Of a DNA stretch of 26,599 nt, positions 14,317 through 23,752 are shown piece after piece (position 1 is the first letter of the stretch; each line of letters starts with the position of its first letter). A program made the translations under genes and the position numbers. A model generated the notes under the pieces. It had not been told where the DNA came from and made no database searches. It worked only from the letters and a program-made list of their open reading frames with translations. The DNA is from a virus: IMG/VR virus record IMGVR_UViG_3300042987_002109, positions 1-26,599 of that record. One strand, 5' to 3'.

Positions 14317-14319
14317 ATA
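14312..14319 (+). promoter_or_regulatory. Late-promoter-like box CATAAATA upstream of the giant fibre gene
   Basis: CATAAATA overlaps the stop of the acidic protein gene and ends 32 bases before the fibre ATG, an ordinary leader length. It is one of the more convincing late-promoter candidates in the window. Confidence 0.5.
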
Positions 14320-14351
14320 AAACATAGAATTATTTTGGTCAATATAATCCG

Positions 14352-17300
14352 ATGCCTCTTAATAAATTAGAGAATTTTATAAAGAATACAGAAGGTCGTA
14401 TTCTTTATGTTAATCCAAATGATCTTGATTCAACAGACAGTATATCTAATCTTGGAAATTCACTAACAAAACCCTTTAAGACAATTCAAAGGGCACTTTT
14501 AGAGTCTGCAAGATTTTCATATTTTAGAGGAAATAATAACGATATTACCGAAAAAACAACAATTCTTTTATTTCCTGGAGAGTATATTGTCGATAACCGT
14601 CCAGGATTTGCAATCAAAGATGTAAGCGGTACTGCAACCGCAGTATCTCCAACTGGAGAAACAAGTGCAGCCATTACTACATTATCTTTAACACAGGATT
14701 CTATATTTGATTTAACTCAAGACGATAATATTCTCTATAAGTTTAATAGTATTTACGGTGGTGCAGTAGTACCAAGAGGAACTTCAATTGTTGGACTGGA
14801 TTTAAGAAAAACAAAAATTCGTGCAAAATATGTACCAAATCCAACAGATGATGATGTAAATAAAACTGCTATTTTTAGAATTACTGGTGCTTGTTATTTC
14901 TGGCAACTTTCTTTCTTTGATTCTGATGAAAATGGATTAGTTTATACAGATCCTGTTGATTTTTCAGAAAACAATAAATCTAAACCAACATTTTCACACC
15001 ACAAATTAACTTGTTTTGAATATGCTGATGGTGTGAATATACCTCAAGGTTATGATATTACTGACCTTGATATGTATTATAGTAAACTATCTAATGCATA
15101 TAATCAATCTACTGGTAGAGAAATATTTGAAGTTGACAAATACCCAGAAAGTGAATTCGGATTTGCAAAACAAAGACCAGAGTGGGAAATTGTAGGGGCA
15201 TTTGCAGAAGATCCTATTGCAATTTCAAATATTATCTCTGGAAATGGACTTGTTCCTACGTCACAAATAACTGTAACGACAGCAACGGAACATAAATTAA
15301 CTTCAGGAACACCAATTAAAATCAGTGGAGTTTCTGTAGAAGATTATAACGTTTCAACAAAAGTCCAAAATGTATTGAGTTCTACTCAATTTACATTTTT
15401 ATTACCATCGTTTAGAATAAACCTTCCAGCATCACCAAGTTTTTCTTCTTCTCAAAATGTCACTGTTGAAACAGATACAGTATCTGGAGCATCTCCATAC
15501 ATATTTAATTGTTCATTGAGATCTGTTTATGGAATGAATGGTATGCACGCTGATGGCAGCAAGGCATCAGGATTCCGTTCAATGGTTGTTGCACAATTCA
15601 CTGGTGTTTCTCTTCAAAAAGATGATAGGGCATTTGTAAAATATAATCGTAGCTCAAGAACGTATAATGGAATATCTATTACAAAACAAGTAACTACAGA
15701 ATTATCATCTAAATCATCTTCATTAAACAGTTCTCAAATTTATCACTTAGATTCTGATGCTATTTACAGAACAGGATGGGAACCAAGTCATATTAAAATA
15801 TCCAATGATGCATTTGTTCAAATAGTTTCCGTATTTGCAATTGGATTTAATGTTCACTTTAATGTTGAGAGTGGTGGTGATGCAAGTATTACAAACTCTA
15901 ACTCTAATTTTGGACAAATATCTTTGGTATCTGATGGATTTAGAAAGTCTTCATTCCAAAAGGATAATAATGGATATATTACATCAATTATAACTCCTAG
16001 ATCTATAGATACCAATAATGAATTAGACATTGATTGGGTATCATTTGATGTTCAGAAAACAATCAATGCTGGAATATCTAGTCACCTATATCTCTTTGGA
16101 TTTACTGCTTTCGATGATGTCCCACCAACAGTTATTCAGGGATATAGAATAGGATGTAGAAAAAATGATTTATTAAGAGTTAATTTTGCAGGAACAATAA
16201 GAACAGCAACAATTAGAATGATAGATTCATTCTCAGGAACTGTTGCTATTGGAACTAACACAAGTGAAAAATCATATCGGGTTTCTTCAGGACCATCATC
16301 AAATGTTTTTACTCTAACTTCTCAACATGGACTAAGAAATGGTGAAAAAATAAGAATATTTAGTGATGATGGAGACTTGCCAGAAAATATTAATACAAAT
16401 ACAGTATATTATGCAATCACCAATGGATTATCTAATAATCAAGTAAAATTATCTTCATCAAAAACAAATGCTGATACTGGAATATCAATCGATGTTTATG
16501 GGGGAACTAATCTAAAAATTGTTAGTAGATCATCGGATAAGATTGCTGGAGATATTGGACATTCTATTCAATATGACACAAATATAGGTAATTGGTATAT
16601 ACATACAAATTCAGATAGTACAATTTATAGTGAGATTCTATCTCAGGGTGTATCTGGAATAGGTGAAAGAACACCAGTATCTTATGTGAAAAGAATAGAA
16701 GATAAAAGAAGTCTTGATGAAAAATTATATAAGGTTCGATATGTTATTCCACAACAAGCAAATAATTCAAGAAATCCTGAAGATGGGTATATAATTCAGG
16801 AATCTAGTTCAACTGGTATTGGAAGTGATGGATACACAACTACACAAACAATTAGTTCATCAGACCTAATATTCAATAAGAATTTAAGAATATTAAGTAA
16901 ATGTTCTGTTGTAGGATCTGCAATATCTGCGGTAAGTGAAACTCCCCACAATTTAGTGGTTGGAGATATTATTAATGTATTGAACGTTTCAAGTACAAAT
17001 AATACAAATGCATTAAATAATGAAGGATATAATGGATCATTTAAGGTTGTTAATGTAATTTCCGATAAAATATTCTTATATTCTGAAGGTTTGACTGATA
17101 TTTTTGGAGTAACTAGAAATCCGGGAACATTTACCAATGACCTTTCTATTAGAAACACATCTTTACCAAGATTTGAAAGAAATGATTTAAAAAGAAATTA
17201 CTTCATTTATAGATCAGACGTAATTTCGGAATACATTGAAAATGTTCAAGATGGAATTTATCATTTATATGTTTTAAATTCAGACAATGCAATCTCAAGT

Positions 17301-19904
17301 GAATTCACTAACCTAAAGTATTCGCAAAATATTACAGATTTATATCCACAATTTGATAAAGATAATGTTGATGATAATCCTTATGCATCAAAAACATTTG
17401 CAAAAAGAAGTCCTTTAGGTGAAGTTGTAACCAATGATCTTAAGAAGAGTGTAACAAGAGAAACAGTTGATTCTATTGCTCAAACTTTTGGTTATGGATT
17501 AAAAGTATCCAATGTAGTTACATCATTTAGTGGGAGTGTTGGTGTTGCAACTCTAACTTTTGATAGAGAGCACGGTTTAAATGGAATCACAACATTTACT
17601 AATTTAGTTGGTGGAACAGGACATAATAATGGTACATATTTTAATGTAAAATTATTTAATAATTCTAGTCTTACAAGTTGGAATGGTGCTACATCAAAAG
17701 TAATTGTTTCTGGAGGATCTGTAACTTCAGCAGAAATTATTTCTAGAGGATCGGCATACACTGCAGGAACACTTTATTTTGACATTAATGATATTGGTGG
17801 ATCAACAGATGCCACAATTCAAATTACAAATGCCGGGATTTCTAGTGCTATAGGTAATAGTATTCAGATTACTGGAAAGGGAACAGTAGATGATATTCAC
17901 ACTAGAATTACTCAAATTCCATCAACTACTAAAGTTGCATTTGCAATTACAACTGGTGATCCAATTCCAGTTGTTGGTCAATATGTTATAAACAATGGAC
18001 CATCTTTAGAGATTTTATCTAGCTCTTACAATTCAACAACTGGAATTACTACATTTGTAACTTCTCCTATACCTCACGGATTGTTACTGGGTAATAAATT
18101 TACTATTCTTAATTCTTCAGGTGCTAATCTTGGTCAATTTTTTGTTGCAGAAAAAGTAGGAGTTAATACATTTAATGCTACAACAAATCAATCATTGACC
18201 GGTGCAAGATATATTGTAAGAAATGGATATTCCGCAACAAATGCAATTTCCGATAAGACTCAAGAAAATATATCTGTAAGAGGATCCACTCCTTTTGATA
18301 ATGAAATTTTAATTCTTTCTCAGAACATTGATACAGAAACTGATTTCCAAGTTTCCCTTCCATATTCTGGAATTGGAACAATGTCAAGATTCCCATTAGG
18401 ATCTTACATTCAAGTTGATGAAGAAATTATGAGAGTTTCTATAAATTCTCTCACTGGAGTAAGTAATAATAGACTTAATGTAATTAGAGGGGTACTGGGA
18501 ACTAAAACACAATCACATTCTAGTGGTTCTTTAATTAAAAAAATTAAACCAATTCCTATTGAACTGAGGAGACCATCAATATCTCGTGCTTCTGGTCATA
18601 CTTTTGAATATCTTGGATATGGTCCTGGAAACTATTCAACAGGTCTTCCTCAAATTCAAGTTAAAACTCTAACAGAAAGAGAAGATTTTCTTGCACAATC
18701 TCAGGAAAGATCTGGGGGAATTGTTGTTTATACTGGAATGAGTTCTGATGGTGACTTCTTTATTGGAAACACAAAATATTCATCATCTTCAGGAACACAA
18801 AAAACATTTGATATTCCAATTCCCACCATTACCGGAGAAGATCCATCTAGATCTAGTGTTATCTTTGATGAAGTTGTAATTAAAGAAAGATTATTAGTTG
18901 AAGGTGGTAACTCATCTACAATTCTGTCACAGTTTGATGGTCCAGTTACTTTCAATAATGAAATTAAAGTCAATGATAATGTAACAATTGATGGTGATTT
19001 ATCTGTTAGTGGTGATATATCAGTATCTGATTCTTTAACTATCACTAATAATGCAAATGTTTCAGGAACCTTACAAGTTTCTGGAGAAATGACAGTAAAT
19101 ACTGGGATTGTTCCAGATACTGATGAAGGTGCATATCTTGGAACAGCATCTAAACCATTTAGTGATGCACATATTGGTGAAGTAAGAATTGCTCAAACAA
19201 ATGACAATACTATCGATACTGCCACAGGAAACTTAACTCTAAATGCCACAACTGGAAGCACTGTTGCAATTCAGACTAATACTACAATTAAAGGTAATTT
19301 AGATCTTACAACTTCTGGTGCAGGTTCTGCAACAAATTCTGGAAGAATTAGTGCAAATTATCTTGATGTTCCTAACATTAGTCCTGTTGGAAGTATTATG
19401 ATTTGGCCAGGTGGAGTCGATACATGGCCAACAGAAACTTGGACACTTTGTGATGGAAGATCGCTCAATACTTATACATATAAAGAATTGCATGAAATTA
19501 TTAGCAATACCTATGGTGGTACAGCTTATCAAGTAGGTGTAACAGATCAACCTGCAGCAGTAACAACATTTAATGTTCCAGATTTGAGAGAACGCTTTAT
19601 AATTGGTATTGGAGGTCCATATACATTGAATCAAACTGGAGGTTCTAAAGACTCAATTGTTGTATCACATACACACGGAATCACTGATCCTGGACATCAA
19701 CATACATATGCCGACTTTTTCGGAGTTCTTTCTGGATCCAGATATGGTTCTGAAGGAGAGCGTTTACATAACTCAAATACCTTCGCAAATAGAAGTACTG
19801 CTATTAATACTACTGGCATCTCAATTAATTCTACTGGTGAATCAGGTAATGATGCCAATTTACCTCCATATAGGGCACTTTACTATATCATAAGAACAGT
19901 TTGA
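14352..19904 (+). CDS. 1850-aa tail fibre/adhesin with C-terminal phage tail-collar domain
   Basis: The N-terminus (about 15-130) has LDSTDSISNLGNSLTKPFKT-type and FPGEYIV segments, typical of the start of a pectate-lyase-like beta-helix. Five copies of a short H-x-L...G...I-x-I motif lie near residues 314, 659, 866, 1074 and 1242. A beta-repeat stalk (VSGDISVSDSLTITNNANVS) precedes the tip. Residues about 1677-1770 are a tail-collar domain: SPVGSIMIWPGG, WTLCDGRSLN, YGG and FNVPDLRERFIIGIG. HTHGITDPGHQH (H1773-H1784) follows, resembling the metal-binding HxH of the T4 short fibre gp12, and the end NLPPYRALYYIIRT is typical of collar proteins. It probably forms a baseplate-attached fibre that contacts the host. 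Oxygenase genes follow at once. Confidence 0.85.
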   Translation: MPLNKLENFIKNTEGRILYVNPNDLDSTDSISNLGNSLTKPFKTIQRALLESARFSYFRGNNNDITEKTTILLFPGEYIVDNRPGFAIKDVSGTATAVSPTGETSAAITTLSLTQDSIFDLTQDDNILYKFNSIYGGAVVPRGTSIVGLDLRKTKIRAKYVPNPTDDDVNKTAIFRITGACYFWQLSFFDSDENGLVYTDPVDFSENNKSKPTFSHHKLTCFEYADGVNIPQGYDITDLDMYYSKLSNAYNQSTGREIFEVDKYPESEFGFAKQRPEWEIVGAFAEDPIAISNIISGNGLVPTSQITVTTATEHKLTSGTPIKISGVSVEDYNVSTKVQNVLSSTQFTFLLPSFRINLPASPSFSSSQNVTVETDTVSGASPYIFNCSLRSVYGMNGMHADGSKASGFRSMVVAQFTGVSLQKDDRAFVKYNRSSRTYNGISITKQVTTELSSKSSSLNSSQIYHLDSDAIYRTGWEPSHIKISNDAFVQIVSVFAIGFNVHFNVESGGDASITNSNSNFGQISLVSDGFRKSSFQKDNNGYITSIITPRSIDTNNELDIDWVSFDVQKTINAGISSHLYLFGFTAFDDVPPTVIQGYRIGCRKNDLLRVNFAGTIRTATIRMIDSFSGTVAIGTNTSEKSYRVSSGPSSNVFTLTSQHGLRNGEKIRIFSDDGDLPENINTNTVYYAITNGLSNNQVKLSSSKTNADTGISIDVYGGTNLKIVSRSSDKIAGDIGHSIQYDTNIGNWYIHTNSDSTIYSEILSQGVSGIGERTPVSYVKRIEDKRSLDEKLYKVRYVIPQQANNSRNPEDGYIIQESSSTGIGSDGYTTTQTISSSDLIFNKNLRILSKCSVVGSAISAVSETPHNLVVGDIINVLNVSSTNNTNALNNEGYNGSFKVVNVISDKIFLYSEGLTDIFGVTRNPGTFTNDLSIRNTSLPRFERNDLKRNYFIYRSDVISEYIENVQDGIYHLYVLNSDNAISSEFTNLKYSQNITDLYPQFDKDNVDDNPYASKTFAKRSPLGEVVTNDLKKSVTRETVDSIAQTFGYGLKVSNVVTSFSGSVGVATLTFDREHGLNGITTFTNLVGGTGHNNGTYFNVKLFNNSSLTSWNGATSKVIVSGGSVTSAEIISRGSAYTAGTLYFDINDIGGSTDATIQITNAGISSAIGNSIQITGKGTVDDIHTRITQIPSTTKVAFAITTGDPIPVVGQYVINNGPSLEILSSSYNSTTGITTFVTSPIPHGLLLGNKFTILNSSGANLGQFFVAEKVGVNTFNATTNQSLTGARYIVRNGYSATNAISDKTQENISVRGSTPFDNEILILSQNIDTETDFQVSLPYSGIGTMSRFPLGSYIQVDEEIMRVSINSLTGVSNNRLNVIRGVLGTKTQSHSSGSLIKKIKPIPIELRRPSISRASGHTFEYLGYGPGNYSTGLPQIQVKTLTEREDFLAQSQERSGGIVVYTGMSSDGDFFIGNTKYSSSSGTQKTFDIPIPTITGEDPSRSSVIFDEVVIKERLLVEGGNSSTILSQFDGPVTFNNEIKVNDNVTIDGDLSVSGDISVSDSLTITNNANVSGTLQVSGEMTVNTGIVPDTDEGAYLGTASKPFSDAHIGEVRIAQTNDNTIDTATGNLTLNATTGSTVAIQTNTTIKGNLDLTTSGAGSATNSGRISANYLDVPNISPVGSIMIWPGGVDTWPTETWTLCDGRSLNTYTYKELHEIISNTYGGTAYQVGVTDQPAAVTTFNVPDLRERFIIGIGGPYTLNQTGGSKDSIVVSHTHGITDPGHQHTYADFFGVLSGSRYGSEGERLHNSNTFANRSTAINTTGISINSTGESGNDANLPPYRALYYIIRTV

Positions 19905-19949
19905 TATTCAATCTTGATTTGATAATATTAATTTAATTTTGATCTAAAA

Positions 19950-20522
19950 ATGCACAATTTTCCAATTATCATAAAAAATGTTTTACCAATTAAAACTTTT
20001 TTATCAATAAATGATGAATTTAGATATGCTGGATGGCAACTTACTAATTATTCTGATGGAGGTTTAGGAAATGAAAGAAAAGCGTGGAAACTTAATGATC
20101 GAAATACTCAATTAATTATGTTTGAATGTGCTTCAATTATAAAATTAAAGATAAAAAAATATTTAAACAAAGATATATTTTTTATCCGAGCACACAGTAA
20201 TGGAAGCACTTTTGGACAAACATCTAATTTTCATATAGATTTTGATGAAGACGATGTTTGGACTTTTATTTTATTTTCTTCAATGAATTGGAACACTCAG
20301 TGGGGTGGAGAATTTGTATGTTTTGATCCAATAAATAAGGAATACAAGTATGTGCCATATATTCCAAATACCGGATGTTTAATACCATCAAATTGGCATC
20401 ATTATGGTTCATCTCCTAATGAAACTACAGATTGTTTGAGAACTACACTTGCATTTAGTTTTTGTTCAAGTAATTCCTTTGAGTCTGTCAGTAAAAATTC
20501 TATTACCAAACAATTTTTATGA
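19950..20522 (+). CDS. 2OG-Fe(II) oxygenase, prolyl-hydroxylase-like (first of three)
   Basis: The 190-residue protein has the double-stranded beta-helix pattern of 2-oxoglutarate/Fe(II) dioxygenases of the prolyl-4-hydroxylase type. Visible parts are TSNFHIDFDEDDVWTF with the HxD pair H95 and D97, WGGEFVCFDP, CLIPSNWHHYGSSPN with the distal His (H150 or H151), and R164 in the strand LRTTLAFSF, which would bind 2-oxoglutarate. It uses O2 and 2-oxoglutarate to hydroxylate a substrate; the substrate is unknown. It lies between two fibre genes and overlaps the next oxygenase by four bases (ATGA), so the two are translationally coupled. Fibre proline or lysine hydroxylation is a reasonable guess; nucleotide or sugar modification is also possible. 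Confidence 0.8.
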   Translation: MHNFPIIIKNVLPIKTFLSINDEFRYAGWQLTNYSDGGLGNERKAWKLNDRNTQLIMFECASIIKLKIKKYLNKDIFFIRAHSNGSTFGQTSNFHIDFDEDDVWTFILFSSMNWNTQWGGEFVCFDPINKEYKYVPYIPNTGCLIPSNWHHYGSSPNETTDCLRTTLAFSFCSSNSFESVSKNSITKQFL

Positions 20523-21124
20523 TTGAATTTTTACCTTTATTTCCATCTCCGGTCATTAAAGTTAATACAAATCCAGAATTTTTAAATATAAAAGATGATT
20601 TGATTAATTTTATATACTCTGAACAAAAAAAAGATAATATCGGAATTATAAGATCTAATGTTGGTGGTTGGCATTCTGATGTTAATTTGCAATTGAACAA
20701 TCAATTTAAAAAATATATTGATTTTATCTTAAATTATTTAAATAAATCATGCAGTCCTTTTTTTAATGAAAAAACATCAATAAACATCATGAGTTGTTGG
20801 GCGAATGTAAATCCCAAAAATTCTATGAATGATTGGCACACGCATCCTGGATCAGATATGTCAGGTTGTTTATGGATAAAAACACATAATAATTGTGGAA
20901 ATTTAATATTTAATAATCCAAATGAATTTGTTCATGATCCTTGGTTAATGTGCTTGAATCATGAAACTAAAAGTAAATTTCTTTTTTCACAAAAATATTT
21001 CTTTTCTCCAGTTGAGGGGGAGATTGTTTTGTTTCCCTCTAACATTTGCCACAAAGTTGGACTAAATGAAAGTGAAGAAGATAGAATATCCATAGCATTT
21101 AATATTAAATTTTACGATAATTAA
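20519..21124 (+). CDS. 2OG-Fe(II) oxygenase-like protein (second of three)
   Basis: A 201-residue protein starting MIEFLPLFPSPVIKVN resembles the 2OG-FeII_Oxy_5 family, common in cyanophages. The family hallmark is NDWHTHPGSDMSGCLWIK (104-121), with H107 and H109, then GNLIFNNPNEFVHDPW, EGEIVLFPSNICHKVG with the distal H178, and R189 in DRISIAFNIKF. The Asp of a classical HxD is replaced by the H-x-H-x-G arrangement, as in that family. Its start lies in the last codon region of the previous oxygenase (ATGA overlap), so the two are one translational unit. The reaction and substrate are unknown; the fold and cofactor use are inferred from motif. Confidence 0.78.
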   Translation: MIEFLPLFPSPVIKVNTNPEFLNIKDDLINFIYSEQKKDNIGIIRSNVGGWHSDVNLQLNNQFKKYIDFILNYLNKSCSPFFNEKTSINIMSCWANVNPKNSMNDWHTHPGSDMSGCLWIKTHNNCGNLIFNNPNEFVHDPWLMCLNHETKSKFLFSQKYFFSPVEGEIVLFPSNICHKVGLNESEEDRISIAFNIKFYDN

Positions 21125-21131
21125 ATAAATA
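21124..21131 (+). promoter_or_regulatory. Late-promoter-like box AATAAATA upstream of the 609-aa fibre
   Basis: AATAAATA overlaps the stop of the second oxygenase and ends 19 bases before the fibre ATG. It matches the NATAAATA form. Confidence 0.4.
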
Positions 21132-21150
21132 ATTAAAAGACCAAAATAAG

Positions 21151-22980
21151 ATGGCAAATTATAGAAAGTCATTTAGTTTTAGAAACGGTGTTCAGGTAGA
21201 TACTGATAATTTTATAATAAATGAAAATGGTTTGGTGGGAATCGGAACCACAAATGCATCAGATTATTTACTGAGTGTTTATGGTGATACTAGAGTTACT
21301 GGACTTACAACATCAAATAATATTTACGCTAATCAATCCGCAAATGTTGGCGTATTGACAGTAAGAAATAGAGCAAATATTACAGGTGATGTATTTGTTT
21401 CGGGCGCTCTTACTGCAACAACATTTTACGGAAGTGCTGCCGGACTTACTGGATTTTATGCTGTTGCAACTGATGGTTGGTACATTGATTCTGCAAATTC
21501 TGGAATTTTTACTTCATTCAAGGTTGGTATAGGAACAACAAATCCACAATATTCTTTACAAATTGGAAGCCCAAATAGTGGTGAAGGTATATATTTTGAG
21601 TCTTCTACTGGTAATATTTTTTCCACTGGAAATATTTCTTGCATCACTGGTCAATTATCAGCACTCACAATTTCTGGGGATTTAGATGCATCTAATCTAT
21701 CTGGAACGATTGATAATGCTAGGTTACCAAATATTAGTGTTGGAATAATTACAGCCACTACTTCATTCTTTGGAAATTTAACAGGAACTGCTTCTGTAGC
21801 AAATTCTATCACACCTACTGCAAATATTCAAGTTAATTCTATCAATAGTGGGTTTTCATCTTCTGGAATTTCTACTGTTTCTACAACACTTCATGTTTCT
21901 GGAAATCTTGGTGTTGGTACGCAAAATCCAAATTCTCAGATTCATGTTCGTAAGTCTGGAATTTCTTCTATTCAACTTACAAGTGATGGTTCAAATTCTT
22001 CGACAATTACATTTGGAAGAAGCGTAAATATAACTTCTAATTCTACTAATGGTCAATTAAGATTTGGAAATACCAGTGGATCATATCCAGATAGTACTCA
22101 ACAATCTGTAGATATTATTAACTATGACACTGGAAATTTAAACTTCTATTTAAATCCCGGTGGATCTGGAACTGGATCATTTAACTGGTTTAAGTCTGGA
22201 ATTTCCAAAATCATGACTTTATCGAGTTCTGGTAATCTTGGAATTAATTCGTCTTCACCCAGTAGTAGATTGTCTGTTGTTGGAGATGTCAATATTAGTG
22301 GTGTTGTAACAGTTGGAGTATTATCCGCAACAAATAATTCTAGAATCAGTGGAATTTTAACAGTAACAAACGGCATATCTGTATCTGGTGTTTCTACAAT
22401 TAGTACGGTCTCAATCAGTACAGCATCAATTAATTCGATTAGAGATAAGGATAATGAAGTAGGATCATCTAATCAAGTATTAACTTCTACAGGATCGCAA
22501 ATAGATTGGAAAAATCTATCGGATTTACCATTATCTGGAAAAATAATCCAAATAGTTAGTCAACGTTATACAATATCAACTACACACGATACTATATGGC
22601 AACCAACTGGGTTAAGTATAGACGTTACTCCAACATCATTAGATAGTAAAATTTTAATATTAGTTAATCAACCAATTGCATTTGAAGATAAATCTGGTGG
22701 AATAAGAATTTGTAGAAATGCTGGTCTTGGAACAGAAAGTCTTTATAATCCAGGATCTAATACACTTGGTGGTATTGGTGTAGGTGGTGATGTCTGGGGA
22801 TCTCAAATAGCATCAATTCAAATTATTGACGAGCATCAAGCAACAGGAGTTGTAACATATTATACTGAAGGATTTGCAAATGTTAATGGAACTTTCTATT
22901 CTAATAGTGGATTAGATGTATCTGGATCACCGGGAATTACAAGTGCAACATCTCAAATATATGCGATTGAAATATCATAA
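21151..22980 (+). CDS. 609-aa tail fibre-like protein with GIGT-type beta repeats
   Basis: The first 400 residues are built from repeats with a GIGTTN-x-P-x-x-x-L-x-V motif (LVGIGTTNASDYLLSVYGDT; VGIGTTNPQYSLQIG; LGVGTQNPNSQIHVR; LGINSSSPSSRLSVVGD), separated by Ser/Thr/Gly/Ala-rich strands such as FFGNLTGTASVANS. These repeats are typical of long trimeric phage fibres. In many relatives an S74 chaperone ends such a fibre. Here the C-terminus (about 470-609) is instead a compact beta domain (KIIQIVSQRYTISTTHDTIW and GIRICRNAGLG), which may be the tip. The S74 domain is encoded alone at 10409, so a partner role is conceivable. It lies between the second and third oxygenases. Confidence 0.75.
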   Translation: MANYRKSFSFRNGVQVDTDNFIINENGLVGIGTTNASDYLLSVYGDTRVTGLTTSNNIYANQSANVGVLTVRNRANITGDVFVSGALTATTFYGSAAGLTGFYAVATDGWYIDSANSGIFTSFKVGIGTTNPQYSLQIGSPNSGEGIYFESSTGNIFSTGNISCITGQLSALTISGDLDASNLSGTIDNARLPNISVGIITATTSFFGNLTGTASVANSITPTANIQVNSINSGFSSSGISTVSTTLHVSGNLGVGTQNPNSQIHVRKSGISSIQLTSDGSNSSTITFGRSVNITSNSTNGQLRFGNTSGSYPDSTQQSVDIINYDTGNLNFYLNPGGSGTGSFNWFKSGISKIMTLSSSGNLGINSSSPSSRLSVVGDVNISGVVTVGVLSATNNSRISGILTVTNGISVSGVSTISTVSISTASINSIRDKDNEVGSSNQVLTSTGSQIDWKNLSDLPLSGKIIQIVSQRYTISTTHDTIWQPTGLSIDVTPTSLDSKILILVNQPIAFEDKSGGIRICRNAGLGTESLYNPGSNTLGGIGVGGDVWGSQIASIQIIDEHQATGVVTYYTEGFANVNGTFYSNSGLDVSGSPGITSATSQIYAIEIS

Positions 22981-22988
22981 TCAACTAC

Positions 22989-23017
22989 TTGACAATAATG
23001 TAAAATACTGCTAGACT
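22989..23017 (+). promoter_or_regulatory. Probable sigma70-type promoter for the third oxygenase
   Basis: TTGACA (22989-22994) with a 17-base spacer to TAGACT (23012-23017), which matches TATAAT at four of six positions. It starts eight bases after the fibre stop and would give a leader of about 30 bases before the ATG at 23054. Confidence 0.6.
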
Positions 23018-23053
23018 ACCTTTGTCTGGTTTGAAGATTAATTATAGCTAATT

Positions 23054-23668
23054 ATGATACATAAATCCCAATATAATCATATATCTCTACCGAATCCTGG
23101 TATTACTCTTTCAACCATACCAGATGAAGTTTATTCATCTATTATGAAAGAATCTCACGAGATTCAATCAAATTGGAGTTCTCATGAGAGATGGGGTGAA
23201 GGTCTAGTAGGTAATATGGAAAAGCAATATAAGCTTACGAGATCCGTATCCGTATTAGAACCATTTCTTAATGATATGTGTAAGGAATATACTAGTTATT
23301 GGAATTGGTTTCATAAGGAAGAAGACTTCAAACTTGATCAATTATGGATTAATTTTCAACAGAAAAATGAGTTTAATCCAGTTCATCATCATAGCGGAAC
23401 ATTCAGTTTTGTATGTTGGTTAAAAATTCCATATCATCTTAATGATGAACTAAATGCTCCTCATGTAAAAGATTCAAATGCAAAGGTGGCATCAACATTT
23501 CAATTTGTCTATACAAACATTCTTGGAAGAGTGAGTATTGACACTGCATATGTTGATCAAGACTGGGAGAAAAAAATAATTCTGTTTCCAGCATCACTAT
23601 CACACTGCGTTCATCCATTTTCTACTAGCGATGGATATAGAATATCCATATCAGGAAATCTAATTTAA
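23054..23668 (+). CDS. 2OG-Fe(II) oxygenase-like protein (third of three)
   Basis: The 204-residue product has an N-terminal helical region followed by NEFNPVHHHSGTFSFVCWLK (residues 105-124), with H111-H113 placed as the proximal Fe ligands, and later KKIILFPASLSHCVHPFSTS (173-192) with H184 or H187, then R196 in YRISISGNL for the 2-oxoglutarate carboxylate. This resembles the putative 2OG-Fe(II) oxygenases common in T4-like cyanophages. The motif differs from the other two, so these are separate lineages and not recent copies. It has its own host-type promoter rather than the fibre transcript, so it may be expressed earlier. The substrate is unknown. Confidence 0.72.
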   Translation: MIHKSQYNHISLPNPGITLSTIPDEVYSSIMKESHEIQSNWSSHERWGEGLVGNMEKQYKLTRSVSVLEPFLNDMCKEYTSYWNWFHKEEDFKLDQLWINFQQKNEFNPVHHHSGTFSFVCWLKIPYHLNDELNAPHVKDSNAKVASTFQFVYTNILGRVSIDTAYVDQDWEKKIILFPASLSHCVHPFSTSDGYRISISGNLI

Positions 23669-23691
23669 TCTAGGACACTTGACGAACTGGC

Positions 23692-23718
23692 ACAAGGGTC
23701 CTTCGGTCCCCTTGTTTT
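23692..23718 (+). terminator. Intrinsic terminator after the fibre/oxygenase block
   Basis: ACAAGGG (23692-23698) pairs with CCCTTGT (23709-23715) around a C-TTCG-G tetraloop with a small internal bulge, followed by TTTT. It separates the virion region from the helicase. Confidence 0.75.
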
Positions 23719-23724
23719 GTGCTG

Positions 23725-23730
23725 TATAAT
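23725..23730 (+). promoter_or_regulatory. -10 element for the helicase gene
   Basis: A perfect TATAAT preceded by TG lies 22 bases before the ATG at 23753. No good -35 sits at the right distance because the terminator hairpin occupies that space. The leader shares GAAACGC with that of the 61-aa gene, which also follows a TATAAT. Confidence 0.5.
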
Positions 23731-23752
23731 ATCTGTATTGAAACGCAAAACG

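Noticed and set aside
23012-23036. AGAC...GTCT inverted repeat near the third oxygenase as a terminator
   Set aside because: Only four base pairs with a seven-base loop and no T-run; it overlaps the -10 and is most likely chance.
23679-23684. TTGACG upstream of the helicase as a -35
   Set aside because: The only good -10 (23725) is 40 bases away, and the correct spacing falls in the terminator loop (TTCGGT).
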